Positions 44,736-53,352 are shown, numbered from the stretch's first letter. The stretch: DNA of 64,000 nucleotides from Chromobacterium rhizoryzae (GCF_020544465.1 NZ_CP066126.1:3162001-3226000), one strand, 5' to 3'. Notes: generated from the sequence alone by a model not told the origin. Numbers and translations: made by a program.

Positions 44736-45406
44736 CCTTCTCCATCGCGGCCCGCTGCCGGGACAGCGGCATGGTGGGCGTCGCCATCGCCTCCTCCAGC
44801 ATCTGCGTGGCCAGCCGTTGCGCCCATGTGCGCGCCGGCGTGGGCGCCGCGCTGAGCCAGAACGTCAGCAACCCGCTGCTGGGCCCGCTGGCGCTGGAAC
44901 GGATGGCGGCCGGCGGCGCGGACGACGCGCTGCGCGCCGACCTGCTGGCGGCGGACCCTCACCTGGAATGGCGGCAACTGGTGCTGGCCCCGCTTCAAGG
45001 CCGGCCGCAAGTCATCACCGGCCGGCACGCGCTGGGCCTGCATGGCGCCGCCATCGGCCGAGACTGCGCCGCCGGCGGCAACCTGCTGGCCACGGCCGAA
45101 CTGCCCCAAGCCATGGTGGCCGCCTACGAGGCCGCCGGCGGCGGCCTGCCGGAACGCCTGCTGGCGGCGCTGCAAGCCGCGGTGGCCGCCGGCGGAGAAG
45201 CCGGCCCCATCCATTCCGCCGGCCTGCTGGCCACAGCCGATACCACATGGCCGGCCATCAATCTGCGCATAGACTGGAGCGACGGCCAGCCGGTGGCGGA
45301 ACTGGCCGAGCTATGGCGCCGCTACCAGCCGCAGATGGACGCCTACCTTGCCCGGGCGCTGACCCCGCAGCATGCGCCCAGCTACGGCGTGGCGGGAGAT
45401 CCATGA
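44732..45406 (+). CDS. DUF1028-family protein (Ntn-hydrolase-like)
   Basis: A 224-residue protein of the DUF1028 family: MTFSIAARCRDSGMVGVAIA, AGVGAALSQNVSNP and the C-terminal LRIDWSDGQPVAELAELW are characteristic. Family members adopt an Ntn-hydrolase fold with no established reaction that I know of. Its start overlaps the ridA stop by 4 nt and follows a GAGGAG site. Confidence 0.88.
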   Translation: MTFSIAARCRDSGMVGVAIASSSICVASRCAHVRAGVGAALSQNVSNPLLGPLALERMAAGGADDALRADLLAADPHLEWRQLVLAPLQGRPQVITGRHALGLHGAAIGRDCAAGGNLLATAELPQAMVAAYEAAGGGLPERLLAALQAAVAAGGEAGPIHSAGLLATADTTWPAINLRIDWSDGQPVAELAELWRRYQPQMDAYLARALTPQHAPSYGVAGDP

Positions 45407-46578
45407 TGCAACGCTACAGCTCGCTGGCCATGCTGGAGCGGCTGGTCGGCTTCGACACCGTCAGCCACCGCTCCAACCTGGAGCTGATCCGCTTCGTGCG
45501 CGACTACCTGGCCGGCTGGGGCATCTCCAGCCAGCTGATCCGCAGCGAAGACGGCGGCAAGGCCAACCTCTACGCCACCATCGGCCCCGCGGACCGGGGC
45601 GGCGTGATGCTGGCCGGCCACACCGACGTGGTGCCGGTGGACGGCCAAGCCTGGAGCGGCGACCCCTTCCGCCTCCAAATACGGGAGCAGCGCGCCTACG
45701 GCCGCGGCAGCGCCGACATGAAAGGCTTCATCGCCGCCGTGCTGGCCGCCGCGCCGGACTTCGCCGCCGCCGGGCTGCACACCCCGCTGCACATCGCGCT
45801 GAGCTACGACGAAGAAATCGGCTGCATCGGCGTGCGCCGGCTGCTGGACGTGCTGGGCGGGCTGCCGGCCCTGCCCAGAATGGCCATCGTCGGCGAACCC
45901 ACCCTCATGCGCGTGGTGGCCGCCCATAAGGGCAAGCTCGCCTACCATGTGCGCCTGCGCGGCAAGGCCGGCCATTCCAGCCTGCCCCAGGCCGGCGTCA
46001 ATGCCGTGGAATACGCGGCGGAACTCATCGTCTTCATCCGCCAACTGGCGCGCCAGCGCGCGGCGGAAGGCCCGTTCGACCCGCTCTACCCCGCGCCCCA
46101 CACCACCCTGCACGTGGGCGCCATGCGCGGCGGCAGCGCGCTCAACATCATCCCCGAGCACAGCGAATTCGAATTTGAAATCCGCCACCTGCCGGAAGAC
46201 GAGCCGCAAGCGCTGCTGTCCGCCATCATGGACTTTGCCCGCCAACAACTGCTGCCCGCCATGCGCGCGGTGGACCCCGACGCCGACATCGTTTTCACCG
46301 AACGCAGCGCCTACCCCGGCCTGCTCACCGCGCCGGACGCCGACGTGGTGCGCTTCGCGCAATCGCTGCTGGGCGACGCCCGCGCGCCGGCCAAGGTTTC
46401 CTTCGGCACCGAAGCCGGGCTGTTCTCCCAGCAAGCCGGCATCCCCGCCGTGGTGCTGGGCCCTGGCGGCATCGCCCAGGCGCACCAGCCGGACGAATGG
46501 CTGGCGCTGGAACAACTGAGCGCCTGCGACAAGCTCCTCGACGCCCTGCGGCGGCGGCTGAGCGAGCCCGCGCGCTGA
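45403..46578 (+). CDS. M20 metallopeptidase, ArgE-like deacylase
   Basis: A 391-residue zinc amidohydrolase of the M20/ArgE family. Metal ligands appear in LAGHTDVVPVDGQ, GRGSADMKGF, YDEEIGCIGVR and the C-terminal GIAQAHQPDEW; the dimerisation lid is in the middle. Names such as acetylornithine deacetylase are usual in annotation, but the neighbours (FAD monooxygenase, RidA, DUF1028) suggest a catabolic N-acyl amino acid substrate instead of arginine synthesis. It overlaps the DUF1028 stop (ATGATG). Confidence 0.88.
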   Translation: MMQRYSSLAMLERLVGFDTVSHRSNLELIRFVRDYLAGWGISSQLIRSEDGGKANLYATIGPADRGGVMLAGHTDVVPVDGQAWSGDPFRLQIREQRAYGRGSADMKGFIAAVLAAAPDFAAAGLHTPLHIALSYDEEIGCIGVRRLLDVLGGLPALPRMAIVGEPTLMRVVAAHKGKLAYHVRLRGKAGHSSLPQAGVNAVEYAAELIVFIRQLARQRAAEGPFDPLYPAPHTTLHVGAMRGGSALNIIPEHSEFEFEIRHLPEDEPQALLSAIMDFARQQLLPAMRAVDPDADIVFTERSAYPGLLTAPDADVVRFAQSLLGDARAPAKVSFGTEAGLFSQQAGIPAVVLGPGGIAQAHQPDEWLALEQLSACDKLLDALRRRLSEPAR

Positions 46579-46743
46579 GACGACGGGCCCCGACCTCCTT
46601 CAGAACCACGCGCCAAGAACGAGTCCAAACAAGCCTGCCGAAAAAGATCACGATCTGCCTTGCCCCATTAGACAATGCACATAGCATGGAATATGCTTGC
46701 ACATGTCTCCAATTGACTAACGGGAAATGAGCAGGCTATTGGC

Positions 46744-47064
46744 ATGGCAGAACCAACAATCAGCGTGATAGAGCTTGCCCGCCCCTACCAATGGCACCCT
46801 ATCTCCTTGCCCTTTCCCGTGACGTCGGAAGAACTCGCCTCAGCCCTGATATTCTGTCCCGGCGCCACGAGAGTCTCTTTGGATGAGAACGACGTCCCGG
46901 CCTTGGAGGCAGCCATAGAAAATGAACTGTCCGCAGCAGCGTTTCAACAACGTTTGATTCAGGCCCTTCTTGATCAAAGGCTGAGAAAAGAAATTCACTT
47001 GAAGTCCTGTACAGACATCCGCGCGTCGATTGAAGGCATCCTACGCCGAACACTGGGGCGCTAA
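46744..47064 (+). CDS. hxsD: His-Xaa-Ser system protein HxsD
   Basis: A 106-residue small protein with no motif that I can assign to an enzyme. It opens MAEPTISVIELARPYQWHPI and includes LIQALLDQRLRKEIHLKS. Position (immediately before the two radical SAM genes and upstream of the His-Xaa-Ser repeat protein) and length fit HxsD. It may act as a peptide-recognition or partner protein for the maturases; that is a guess. It ends 1 nt before hxsB. Base composition is less GC-biased than in the neighbouring operons, which suggests transfer. Confidence 0.8.
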   Translation: MAEPTISVIELARPYQWHPISLPFPVTSEELASALIFCPGATRVSLDENDVPALEAAIENELSAAAFQQRLIQALLDQRLRKEIHLKSCTDIRASIEGILRRTLGR

Positions 47065-47065
47065 G

Positions 47066-48508
47066 ATGCCACTCTCGCCTTCTGTATACCCGTTTCAATT
47101 CCGGCGGCTCCCTGACGCTTCTCTCGTCGCAATCAGCGCCACCGGCGATCATGCCTTCCTGCAAGCGACGGAGCTGGACATGCTGATCAACGCGCCGGCC
47201 AACCTTCCTCATACCAAGCGCGCCGAACTGCAATCCAAATTCTTCATGGGCAGCGCCCATTCACGCGGCTCTCTGCGCTTACTAGCCTCCCGCATCGCCG
47301 CCAAGCGTGAAACCGTGCTGACAGGCCCAAGCCTGCACCTGATCGTCCCCACCTTGCAGTGCGCTCACACCTGTCGCTACTGCCAGGTCAGCCGCTCTCT
47401 TGAAGACGATGGCCATTCCATGTCGCCGGCCGACCTCATTGCCGCCTGCGACACCATCTTTGAAAGCCCATCTCCCACCTTGACGGTGGAGTTCCAGGGC
47501 GGAGACCCTCTGCTGCGTTTCGACCTGATACGTCAGGCCGTGGACTACCTGCTGGAACGCAATCAAAGCGAGCAACGCCGGCTGCGCTTCGTGGTCGCGT
47601 CGACATTGCACCAACTGACGCCCGCAATGTGCGACTTCTTCCGACAGCATCAAATCTATTTGTCCACCAGCATCGATGGTCCAGCCTCGCTCCACAACAA
47701 AAACCGCCCAACCCCTACACGCAACGCCTATGAGCGAACGGTAGCCGGCATTGAAATGGCTAGGGAGCTACTGGGCCACGACGCCGTCTCCGCCTTGATG
47801 ACCACCACGCGGGACTCCCTAAGCCAGGCGGAAGCCATTGTCGATGAATATGTAGAGCTGGGGTTTGGCGACATTTTTATCCGGAGGCTAAGCTCCTACG
47901 GCTTCGCTCGCCGCAACCAAGTCAAATTGGGCTACAGCCTGGAGGAATTCCAGACTTTCTATCAAGCCGCACTGGAACGGGTCTTGTATTGGAACCGGCA
48001 GGGCACGCCCTTGGTGGAAGTCTCCGCGGCAATCCACCTGAACAAAATTCTCTCCCCTTTCGATGGCGGCTTCGTCGATCTGCAAAGCCCCACCGGCGCC
48101 GGCCTGGCTTGCTTGCTCTACAACTACGACGGCTTTGTCTACCCCGGAGACGAAGCTCGCATGTTGAAAGAAATGGGAGACAACTCCCTACGGCTTGGCC
48201 GTATTGGAGAGCCGCTTGAGTCGCTGCTGAACTCGGAAACGCAGCGCAACTTGATCCAAGCCAGCCTGGTGGAATTCACCCCCGGCTGCCAAAGCTGCGC
48301 TTACAACGCTTACTGCGGCCCTGATCCCGTCAACGCCCAAAGTCAGTTCGGCAGCCCCTACGCCCCGGTACACTTCACCGAGCATTGCCAGAAAAGCCAA
48401 TGGATGTTCGACCTGATGTTCACCCTGCTGCAAGAGGGCCAGCCAGCGTTCCTCGATATTGCGCATCGCTGGGCCCACCCAAGAGCGGAGGGCGAAGCCC
48501 ATGCGTAA
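47066..48508 (+). CDS. hxsB: Radical SAM/SPASM maturase HxsB of the His-Xaa-Ser system
   Basis: A 480-residue radical SAM enzyme. The SAM-binding [4Fe-4S] site is C99-A-H-T-C103-R-Y-C106, followed by the GGD-type element VEFQGGDPLLRF. A SPASM-like auxiliary-cluster region follows near the C-terminus (GCQSCAYNAYCGPDP, with a later Cys in FTEHCQK). Such enzymes use a 5'-deoxyadenosyl radical to modify peptides. The substrate is presumably HxsA, encoded two genes downstream. The start at 47066 is 1 nt after hxsD; hxsC overlaps its 3' end by 8 nt. Confidence 0.92.
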   Translation: MPLSPSVYPFQFRRLPDASLVAISATGDHAFLQATELDMLINAPANLPHTKRAELQSKFFMGSAHSRGSLRLLASRIAAKRETVLTGPSLHLIVPTLQCAHTCRYCQVSRSLEDDGHSMSPADLIAACDTIFESPSPTLTVEFQGGDPLLRFDLIRQAVDYLLERNQSEQRRLRFVVASTLHQLTPAMCDFFRQHQIYLSTSIDGPASLHNKNRPTPTRNAYERTVAGIEMARELLGHDAVSALMTTTRDSLSQAEAIVDEYVELGFGDIFIRRLSSYGFARRNQVKLGYSLEEFQTFYQAALERVLYWNRQGTPLVEVSAAIHLNKILSPFDGGFVDLQSPTGAGLACLLYNYDGFVYPGDEARMLKEMGDNSLRLGRIGEPLESLLNSETQRNLIQASLVEFTPGCQSCAYNAYCGPDPVNAQSQFGSPYAPVHFTEHCQKSQWMFDLMFTLLQEGQPAFLDIAHRWAHPRAEGEAHA

Positions 48509-49694
48509 ACTGGCAGTCAAGCTGCAGGGCATCCAACGACGTCAACTCTGCCGCGTCTGCACGCTTTCCGGCTTACAGCAAGAATGGGAACCGGATTTGA
48601 ATTTTCTGGTGCCCGCATCCTCCCCGGAAGAACTGCGTCAACTGGAAACGTTGACGCAAGCCGGCCTGAGCAATGTGGCCGCCTACCTCCCAAACAACGA
48701 TGCGGCGCTCCTAAGCGCCATGCCGGCGGTTATCGGACCTCCCGACAGCCTGGAACAAGAAGACATCCTTACCCTGACCCCAGGCTCAAAACACGCCCAC
48801 ATCATTTATCGCCAAAGCGATCTACACCACTCCCTGTTTCTGACCAACCGGTGCAATAGCTATTGTTTGATGTGTTCGCAACCGCCCACTCAGCACGACG
48901 ACTCCTGGCTGGTAGACGAAGCCTTGCAACTGGCTCGCCACATCAAGACATCGCCCTCCCTGCTTGGCATCAGCGGCGGCGAGCCGCTGCTGACGGGGCC
49001 CGCGCTGAGAGAAGTGATCGACACCTTTCAGCGCCTGCACCCGCAAACCGGTCTGGAGGTCCTCACCAATGGCCGGCTCTTTGCCAAAGCGCCGCTGGCG
49101 CAAAGCCTGCTGCAGGATTTGGCACAACCCGTGCGCTGGCTCGTGCCACTTTACGGACACGTTGATTTCTTGCATGACTTCGTCGTGCAGTCCCCCGGCG
49201 CTTTTGAACAGACGCTGGAAGGTTTGCTGACGCTGCAAGACTTCCAGCAACCCATACAGCTGCGCATCGTCCTCATTGAACCGGTGCTGCGAGAGTTGTC
49301 CGAACTCTGCCACTTCATTGCCCGCAACCTGCCCTTTGTCCAGCAAGTGGCCCTCATGGGCTGTGAACCCATCGGCTTTGCGTTGGCCAACCGCGAGCTC
49401 TGCGAAGTCGACTTGCGCGCCTGGCAGCCCCAACTGCTTGCCGGCGCCACCGCTTTGCGCCGCGGCCGTGTGCCTTACGTACTCATGAACGCCCCGCTGT
49501 GCGCCTTGCCGGAAACGCTCTGGCCTGATGCGCATCGCAGCATTTCGGACTGGAAGCAAGTTTATGCCCCCGAATGCCAAGGCTGCTCCGTTCAATCCTC
49601 CTGTTCCGGTCTTTTCGCCTGGCATGAGCGCGGCTGGAAACCCACTGCAATCAAAGCCATTTCAATGAGGCACACCCATGAGCAAGTTCATTAA
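48501..49694 (+). CDS. hxsC: Radical SAM maturase HxsC of the His-Xaa-Ser system
   Basis: A 397-residue radical SAM protein with C118-N-S-Y-C122-L-M-C125 as cluster ligands, followed by SLLGISGGEPLLTG. The C-terminal CQGCSVQSSCSG is a likely second Fe-S site. The ~110-residue N-terminal extension before the radical SAM core contains an additional CRVC pair. The second of two maturases; two radical SAM enzymes per precursor is the recognised layout of the hxs system. It overlaps both neighbours, so the cluster is one operon. Confidence 0.9.
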   Translation: MRKLAVKLQGIQRRQLCRVCTLSGLQQEWEPDLNFLVPASSPEELRQLETLTQAGLSNVAAYLPNNDAALLSAMPAVIGPPDSLEQEDILTLTPGSKHAHIIYRQSDLHHSLFLTNRCNSYCLMCSQPPTQHDDSWLVDEALQLARHIKTSPSLLGISGGEPLLTGPALREVIDTFQRLHPQTGLEVLTNGRLFAKAPLAQSLLQDLAQPVRWLVPLYGHVDFLHDFVVQSPGAFEQTLEGLLTLQDFQQPIQLRIVLIEPVLRELSELCHFIARNLPFVQQVALMGCEPIGFALANRELCEVDLRAWQPQLLAGATALRRGRVPYVLMNAPLCALPETLWPDAHRSISDWKQVYAPECQGCSVQSSCSGLFAWHERGWKPTAIKAISMRHTHEQVH

Positions 49695-50277
49695 ATCACT
49701 CACCCTCTTCCTGGCCGGACTACCGCTGGTCTCGGGAAAGGCAAGCGCCGCCACGCTGAACGATGCGCCGGCGTTAGAGCCGCTGAAACTTGACCCGGTG
49801 CAACTCCGCCCGCTGAACGGCCCGCTGGACAATCTGTTCGCATCGCACCGCTCCCACTCCAGCCATAGCTCACATTCATCGCACTCCTCCCACTCTTCTC
49901 ATTACTCCGGGTCTGGTGGCGGCTACAGCTATAACCCCGCCCCCATAGACGACAGCGGCAGTTCATCCAACAGCACGATCTACCCGCGCAGCCACTCAAC
50001 CCCCTCTTACAACCGTTCCAGGCCCACCGCCGCGGCCAGCGCCCCTGCCACGCAAACCAACTCGGTTCAATCCTTGGCCGAAAAGAGAAGGCTGCAAATC
50101 ATGCGGGTACAGATTGCACTGACCCGCCTGAAGCTTTACAGCGGCGGCATTGACGGCGTGTTCGGCACGGCAACCCGGGCGGCGCTCACCCGCTACCAAA
50201 CCATGCAAGGCCTGCCGGTCACCAGCTTGATGACGACCGAAACCTTGAACAGCCTGGGAGTGCCCGCCGCGCGCTAA
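49678..50277 (+). CDS. hxsA: His-Xaa-Ser repeat protein HxsA (predicted modified substrate)
   Basis: A 199-residue exported protein. Residues 1-24 are a signal peptide (cleavage near ASA-AT). Seven consecutive His-Xaa-Ser units occupy residues 57-77 (one HRS, five HSS, one HYS). A Gly/Ser/Tyr/Pro-rich linker follows, then a C-terminal peptidoglycan-binding domain type 1 (LKLYSGGIDGVFGTATRAAL, then TRYQTMQGLPVT). The repeats are the presumed site of modification by HxsB and HxsC. The mature protein would sit in the periplasm attached to the cell wall, with a cluster of modified His/Ser residues. ATGAGG inside the hxsC end gives a ribosome site. Confidence 0.93.
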   Translation: MSKFIKSLTLFLAGLPLVSGKASAATLNDAPALEPLKLDPVQLRPLNGPLDNLFASHRSHSSHSSHSSHSSHSSHYSGSGGGYSYNPAPIDDSGSSSNSTIYPRSHSTPSYNRSRPTAAASAPATQTNSVQSLAEKRRLQIMRVQIALTRLKLYSGGIDGVFGTATRAALTRYQTMQGLPVTSLMTTETLNSLGVPAAR

Positions 50278-50377
50278 GCTCAAATCCAGCAGCGGCAGAC
50301 CCGCTGTGGCTTGAAACCGGAACTTCCCCGCCCGGCGACGGCCTACCCAAACCCATCACCCGCCGAAAGCGCCCCGC

Positions 50378-51223
50378 ATGTTGAGCCTCGCCCCGCAAAA
50401 CCCGCGCTTGGAAAGCGCCATCGCCTGGGCGCACAGCCGCCCGGACGTGGACGCGCTGATCCTCACCGGCTCCTTTGCCCGCGACGACGGCAGCGCCGAC
50501 ATTCACTCCGATCTGGACCTGGAAATCATCGGCCCGAACCCGGCGGCGCTGGCCGCGAACGACGGCTGGCTGCGCGACATCGGCCCCCTGCTCACCGTGC
50601 TGCGCCTGGGCGAAGGCCAAGCCTGGCCCACCCGCCTGGCCATCTACGGCGACGGCGTCAAACTCGACCTCACCCTGGCCGGCCCCGCCCGGCTGCAAGC
50701 CATGCGCGAGCATGGGCTGGACCCGCTGTACCAGCGCGGCTACCGCGTGCTGCTGGACAAAACCGGCGTGGCCCAAGACCTGCCCGCGCCGCAAGGCCGC
50801 CCCGCCGCTCCGGCCTTGCCCAGCGAGGAGCGCTTCCGCGAACGGGTGGAGGAATTCTGGTTCGAGGCCTTTCACATCCCCACATACCTGGCGCGCGGCG
50901 AGCTGTTCGTCGTCAAATTCAGGGACTGGACCATGAAGGAACTGCTGCTGGAAATGCTGGAATGGCACGCCCATAGCCGCCCCGGCGCAGCGGCGGACTG
51001 CTGGCATATCGGCACCCGGCTGCAACACTGGGCCGAGCCGGCACACTGGCAGGCGCTGCATCAGGTATTTGGCCGCTTCGACGCCGCCGACGCCGAACGC
51101 GCCTTCCACGCCACGCTGCGGCTGTACAGCCAAGTGGCGCGCGAAGTGGCCGCCCGCGCCGGCTTCGACTACCCGGCCGCGGTGGAAGCCGGCATCCGCG
51201 ACTTGATCCGCGCGCCGGCCTAA
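50378..51223 (+). CDS. Aminoglycoside 6-adenylyltransferase-like nucleotidyltransferase
   Basis: A 281-residue protein of the ANT(6)/AadK family. The nucleotidyltransferase motif is LTGSFARDDGSADIHSDLDL, with the third acidic residue in KLDLTLAG. Later segments (FWFEAFHIPTYLARGELF, WHIGTRLQHW) are typical. Enzymes of this family adenylylate streptomycin at the 6 position, but chromosomal relatives often lack clinical resistance activity. Confidence 0.85.
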   Translation: MLSLAPQNPRLESAIAWAHSRPDVDALILTGSFARDDGSADIHSDLDLEIIGPNPAALAANDGWLRDIGPLLTVLRLGEGQAWPTRLAIYGDGVKLDLTLAGPARLQAMREHGLDPLYQRGYRVLLDKTGVAQDLPAPQGRPAAPALPSEERFRERVEEFWFEAFHIPTYLARGELFVVKFRDWTMKELLLEMLEWHAHSRPGAAADCWHIGTRLQHWAEPAHWQALHQVFGRFDAADAERAFHATLRLYSQVAREVAARAGFDYPAAVEAGIRDLIRAPA

Positions 51224-51451
51224 ACCCACGCTCCCGCGACGCCCCCTTGCCCACGCGCTGCGCCAGGCGGCGGATTTTCCGTGGGCTTGACCTTTGTCCA
51301 TGGTTAGATAGAATCCTCTATCTTTCAGGCGTTCGCTTCCGTCCGCCTGTCTTCAGTCCAGCCACGCGCCTCCTCACAGCGGAAGCGCGCCAGCCAAGCC
51401 ATACAGCCAAGCGCCGCGTCCCCCGCGGCCAGATACTTTGTCAGGAACAAG

Positions 51452-51745
51452 ATGCGTATCCACGCCCTTCTGCTGCCGCTAGCGCTTTACAGCACGGCGG
51501 TCTCCGCGGATTCATTCTCCCCCTCTCACCCGGCGTTCAAGCAAATCCACCAATCCATAACGGACAGTTTGCGCATGCAGCAGCAACTGATGCGGATGCC
51601 AAGCCCGCCCGATATGTTCAAGAGAGAGAACAAAGAGGCATCGTCGCCTCAGCACGAGGCGGAGAACGTTGAGCGCCGGCAGGCTGAGCCGGTGATGACG
51701 CCGCAACAGCAGCCACGCCCAGATGAGCAGGCGAATAGCGATTAA
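51452..51745 (+). CDS. Small exported hypothetical protein
   Basis: A 97-residue protein with a clear signal peptide (MRIHALLLPLALYSTAVSAD, cut after VSA) and a hydrophilic Gln/Met/Pro-rich mature part (QQQLMRMPSPPDMF, TPQQQPRPDEQ). I do not recognise it. AGGAAC lies ahead of the ATG. The 230 bp upstream hold no other supported gene. Confidence 0.6.
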   Translation: MRIHALLLPLALYSTAVSADSFSPSHPAFKQIHQSITDSLRMQQQLMRMPSPPDMFKRENKEASSPQHEAENVERRQAEPVMTPQQQPRPDEQANSD

Positions 51746-51802
51746 ATCGATGACCTTTTCAACGCCGACCGCGCCGGCGCGCGGCAGACATTGAACGGGG
51801 GC

Positions 51803-52114
51803 TTACAACGGGGCGATTTCGCTGACTTCATGCTGAAACACATAAGGATCGGACAACAGCTCAAACTGCTCATCGTCCGGGTAAGTGACGGCGACATGGC
51901 AGTTGTCGCCGGCAAACGCCTTGACCGCCTCCAAATCCACCCAGTAAGTCGCCAAAAAGAAATGCGTCCACTCCCCCTGCTCTTCCTGGCGGACAAAAGC
52001 CCCCAGGTTGCCGGCGATGCTTCTGGAGTGCTGGACGCCGGTCTGTTCCAGGTGCGCAGCAAACCCCGTCTCGTGCCGCCGCGGCACACAGCCATGCCAT
52101 GTTCTGACAATCAT
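51803..52114 (-). CDS. Antibiotic-biosynthesis-monooxygenase-like (ABM/dimeric alpha-beta barrel) protein
   Basis: A 103-residue small protein (MIVRTWHGCVPRRHETGFAA, then FFLATYWVDLEAVKAFAGDN). The pattern of one barrel half with conserved W in 'TYW-DLEAVKAF' fits the ABM-like dimeric ferredoxin fold. The ATG at 52114 has GGAG at proper distance; a TTG six bases earlier is possible. Catalytic role unknown. Confidence 0.7.
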   Translation of the reverse strand: MIVRTWHGCVPRRHETGFAAHLEQTGVQHSRSIAGNLGAFVRQEEQGEWTHFFLATYWVDLEAVKAFAGDNCHVAVTYPDDEQFELLSDPYVFQHEVSEIAPL

Positions 52115-52484
52115 GTTCAAGCTCCGTCTGAGATGGAACTATCGATTCTAGCCCGCCGCCGCCAACACCCCCAGCCGGCTTGCTCCGCTCAGCATGCCGG
52201 CTGAAACGCGGCCGCCGCGCCTTGACCCTGCCCGCATAGTCGGCAACAATCCCCGCGTGCCGCAAAAAACGGCACCGAGATTGGCATCTCGCAGCGCGTC
52301 AACAGCAGGCATGTACGTTCACGTACATGCTTGTGTTTTGCCATGACCTGACGGCAGGTGCATGGTGGGAGAGCGCTATGCGCTCGCCGTTGACGTGCCG
52401 GTAATGCCAATCCCATCACGCGCCTGCCAAATCCTTTCCTGGATAGGCAGCTTGTTAATCTTGTTTCATCGCAGGAGTAACGAC
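52115..52484. other. Intergenic region with a perfect palindrome
   Basis: No supported gene. The notable feature is the palindrome at 52309-52330. A likely promoter for the next gene lies near 52450-52475 (CTTGTTAATCTTGTTTCAT). The GC content is lower here than in the flanking genes. Confidence 0.5.
52309..52330. promoter_or_regulatory. Perfect inverted repeat, possible operator
   Basis: Ten-base arms GCATGTACGT and ACGTACATGC enclose TC. A U-rich stretch (TTGTGTTTTG) follows on the plus strand, so a weak terminator is also possible. It lies 155 bp ahead of the next gene. Confidence 0.45.
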
Positions 52485-52922
52485 ATGCCGCAATCCCTCT
52501 TCCCGCGCCGACGGCGCTACCGCACCCCGGCCCTAGAAACCCAGGAAGTCCTGCTGCCCTTCGTCATCCGCCTTCCCGGACGCACCTACCCGCATTACTG
52601 GCACATGCCGTCCGCGCCGGCCACCCCCGCCCAGGCCCAGGCCTACGGCCGGGAATGCGCCGCCCATCTGCTGCAATGGTTCAAGGACAACCCGGCTTAC
52701 GTGGGCCAGGGCCTGCTCAGCCGAGTCGCCCGCGACATCGACTTCAGCCGCACCGAGCAGCGCGGCTACTGGCTGGGCTTTTTCAACCACCTTGAGCGGC
52801 TGATCTCGCTCAGCGCAAGGCGGATGAATGTCTACGCCTACACCGACCATCAGCACCGGATGATGGACGCGCAGGTGGAGCGCTCCTTGCTGGAGCGACG
52901 GGTGTTGAAGAAGAGTCCGTAA
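52485..52922 (+). CDS. Hypothetical protein
   Basis: A 145-residue soluble, basic, Arg-rich protein starting MPQSLFPRRRRYRTPALE. No signal peptide or membrane segment. Features include YWLGFFNHLERLISLSARR, YTDHQHRMMD and a C-terminal ERRVLKKSP. GCAGGAG precedes the ATG at 52485 and a good terminator follows, so it is likely a real single-gene unit. I do not recognise the family. Confidence 0.65.
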   Translation: MPQSLFPRRRRYRTPALETQEVLLPFVIRLPGRTYPHYWHMPSAPATPAQAQAYGRECAAHLLQWFKDNPAYVGQGLLSRVARDIDFSRTEQRGYWLGFFNHLERLISLSARRMNVYAYTDHQHRMMDAQVERSLLERRVLKKSP

Positions 52923-53050
52923 AGGGAGGCCCCCGGCGGGAGCTGGGGGCATGGGCTTACTAAGCGGGAAAAAACGGCTTCCTGCCCAAACAAGCATCCG
53001 GCGGCCATGCGACAGCTAGCTCGCCGATACGCACATTGCTGCTGAGCAAT

Positions 53051-53082
53051 AAAAAAAGCCGGTCTTTAAGACCGGCTTTTTC
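53051..53082. terminator. Bidirectional rho-independent terminator
   Basis: The stem AGCCGGTCT / AGACCGGCT with a TTA loop is flanked by seven A's on the left and five T's on the right. It lies between the convergent hypothetical gene and cspA. Confidence 0.85.
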
Positions 53083-53107
53083 ATTTACTCGACATCTATG
53101 CATACGC

Positions 53108-53132
53108 AAAAAGCCCCATACGGGGCTTTTTT
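53108..53132 (-). terminator. Rho-independent terminator of the cold-shock gene
   Basis: The stem AAAAAGCCCC / GGGGCTTTTT with an ATAC loop begins 17 bp past the stop of the cold-shock gene (minus strand). Confidence 0.85.
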
Positions 53133-53148
53133 ATTGCAGCGATAATGC

Positions 53149-53352
53149 TTAGAGCGGCTGGATCGCGGTTGCAGCCGGGCCTTTCTGGCCCATTGCTCGG
53201 GTGTAGCTTACTTTTTGACCTTCATGCAGGGACTTGAAGCCGTCTGCGCGAATTTCGGAAAAGTGAGCGAAAAGATCATCGCCGCCATTGTCCGGGGTAA
53301 TAAAGCCAAAACCTTTTGCGTCATTGAAAAATTTAACGATACCAGTTTCCAT
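53149..53352 (-). CDS. Cold-shock protein (CspA family)
   Basis: A 67-residue single-domain OB-fold protein. RNP1 is KGFGFITP and RNP2 is DLFAHFSEI. The opening METGIVKFFNDAKGFGFI is typical. Binds single-stranded RNA/DNA. The 270 bp upstream are AT-rich and probably contain its promoter and long leader; this DNA also borders the distal end of the CRISPR array. Confidence 0.95.
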   Translation of the reverse strand: METGIVKFFNDAKGFGFITPDNGGDDLFAHFSEIRADGFKSLHEGQKVSYTRAMGQKGPAATAIQPL

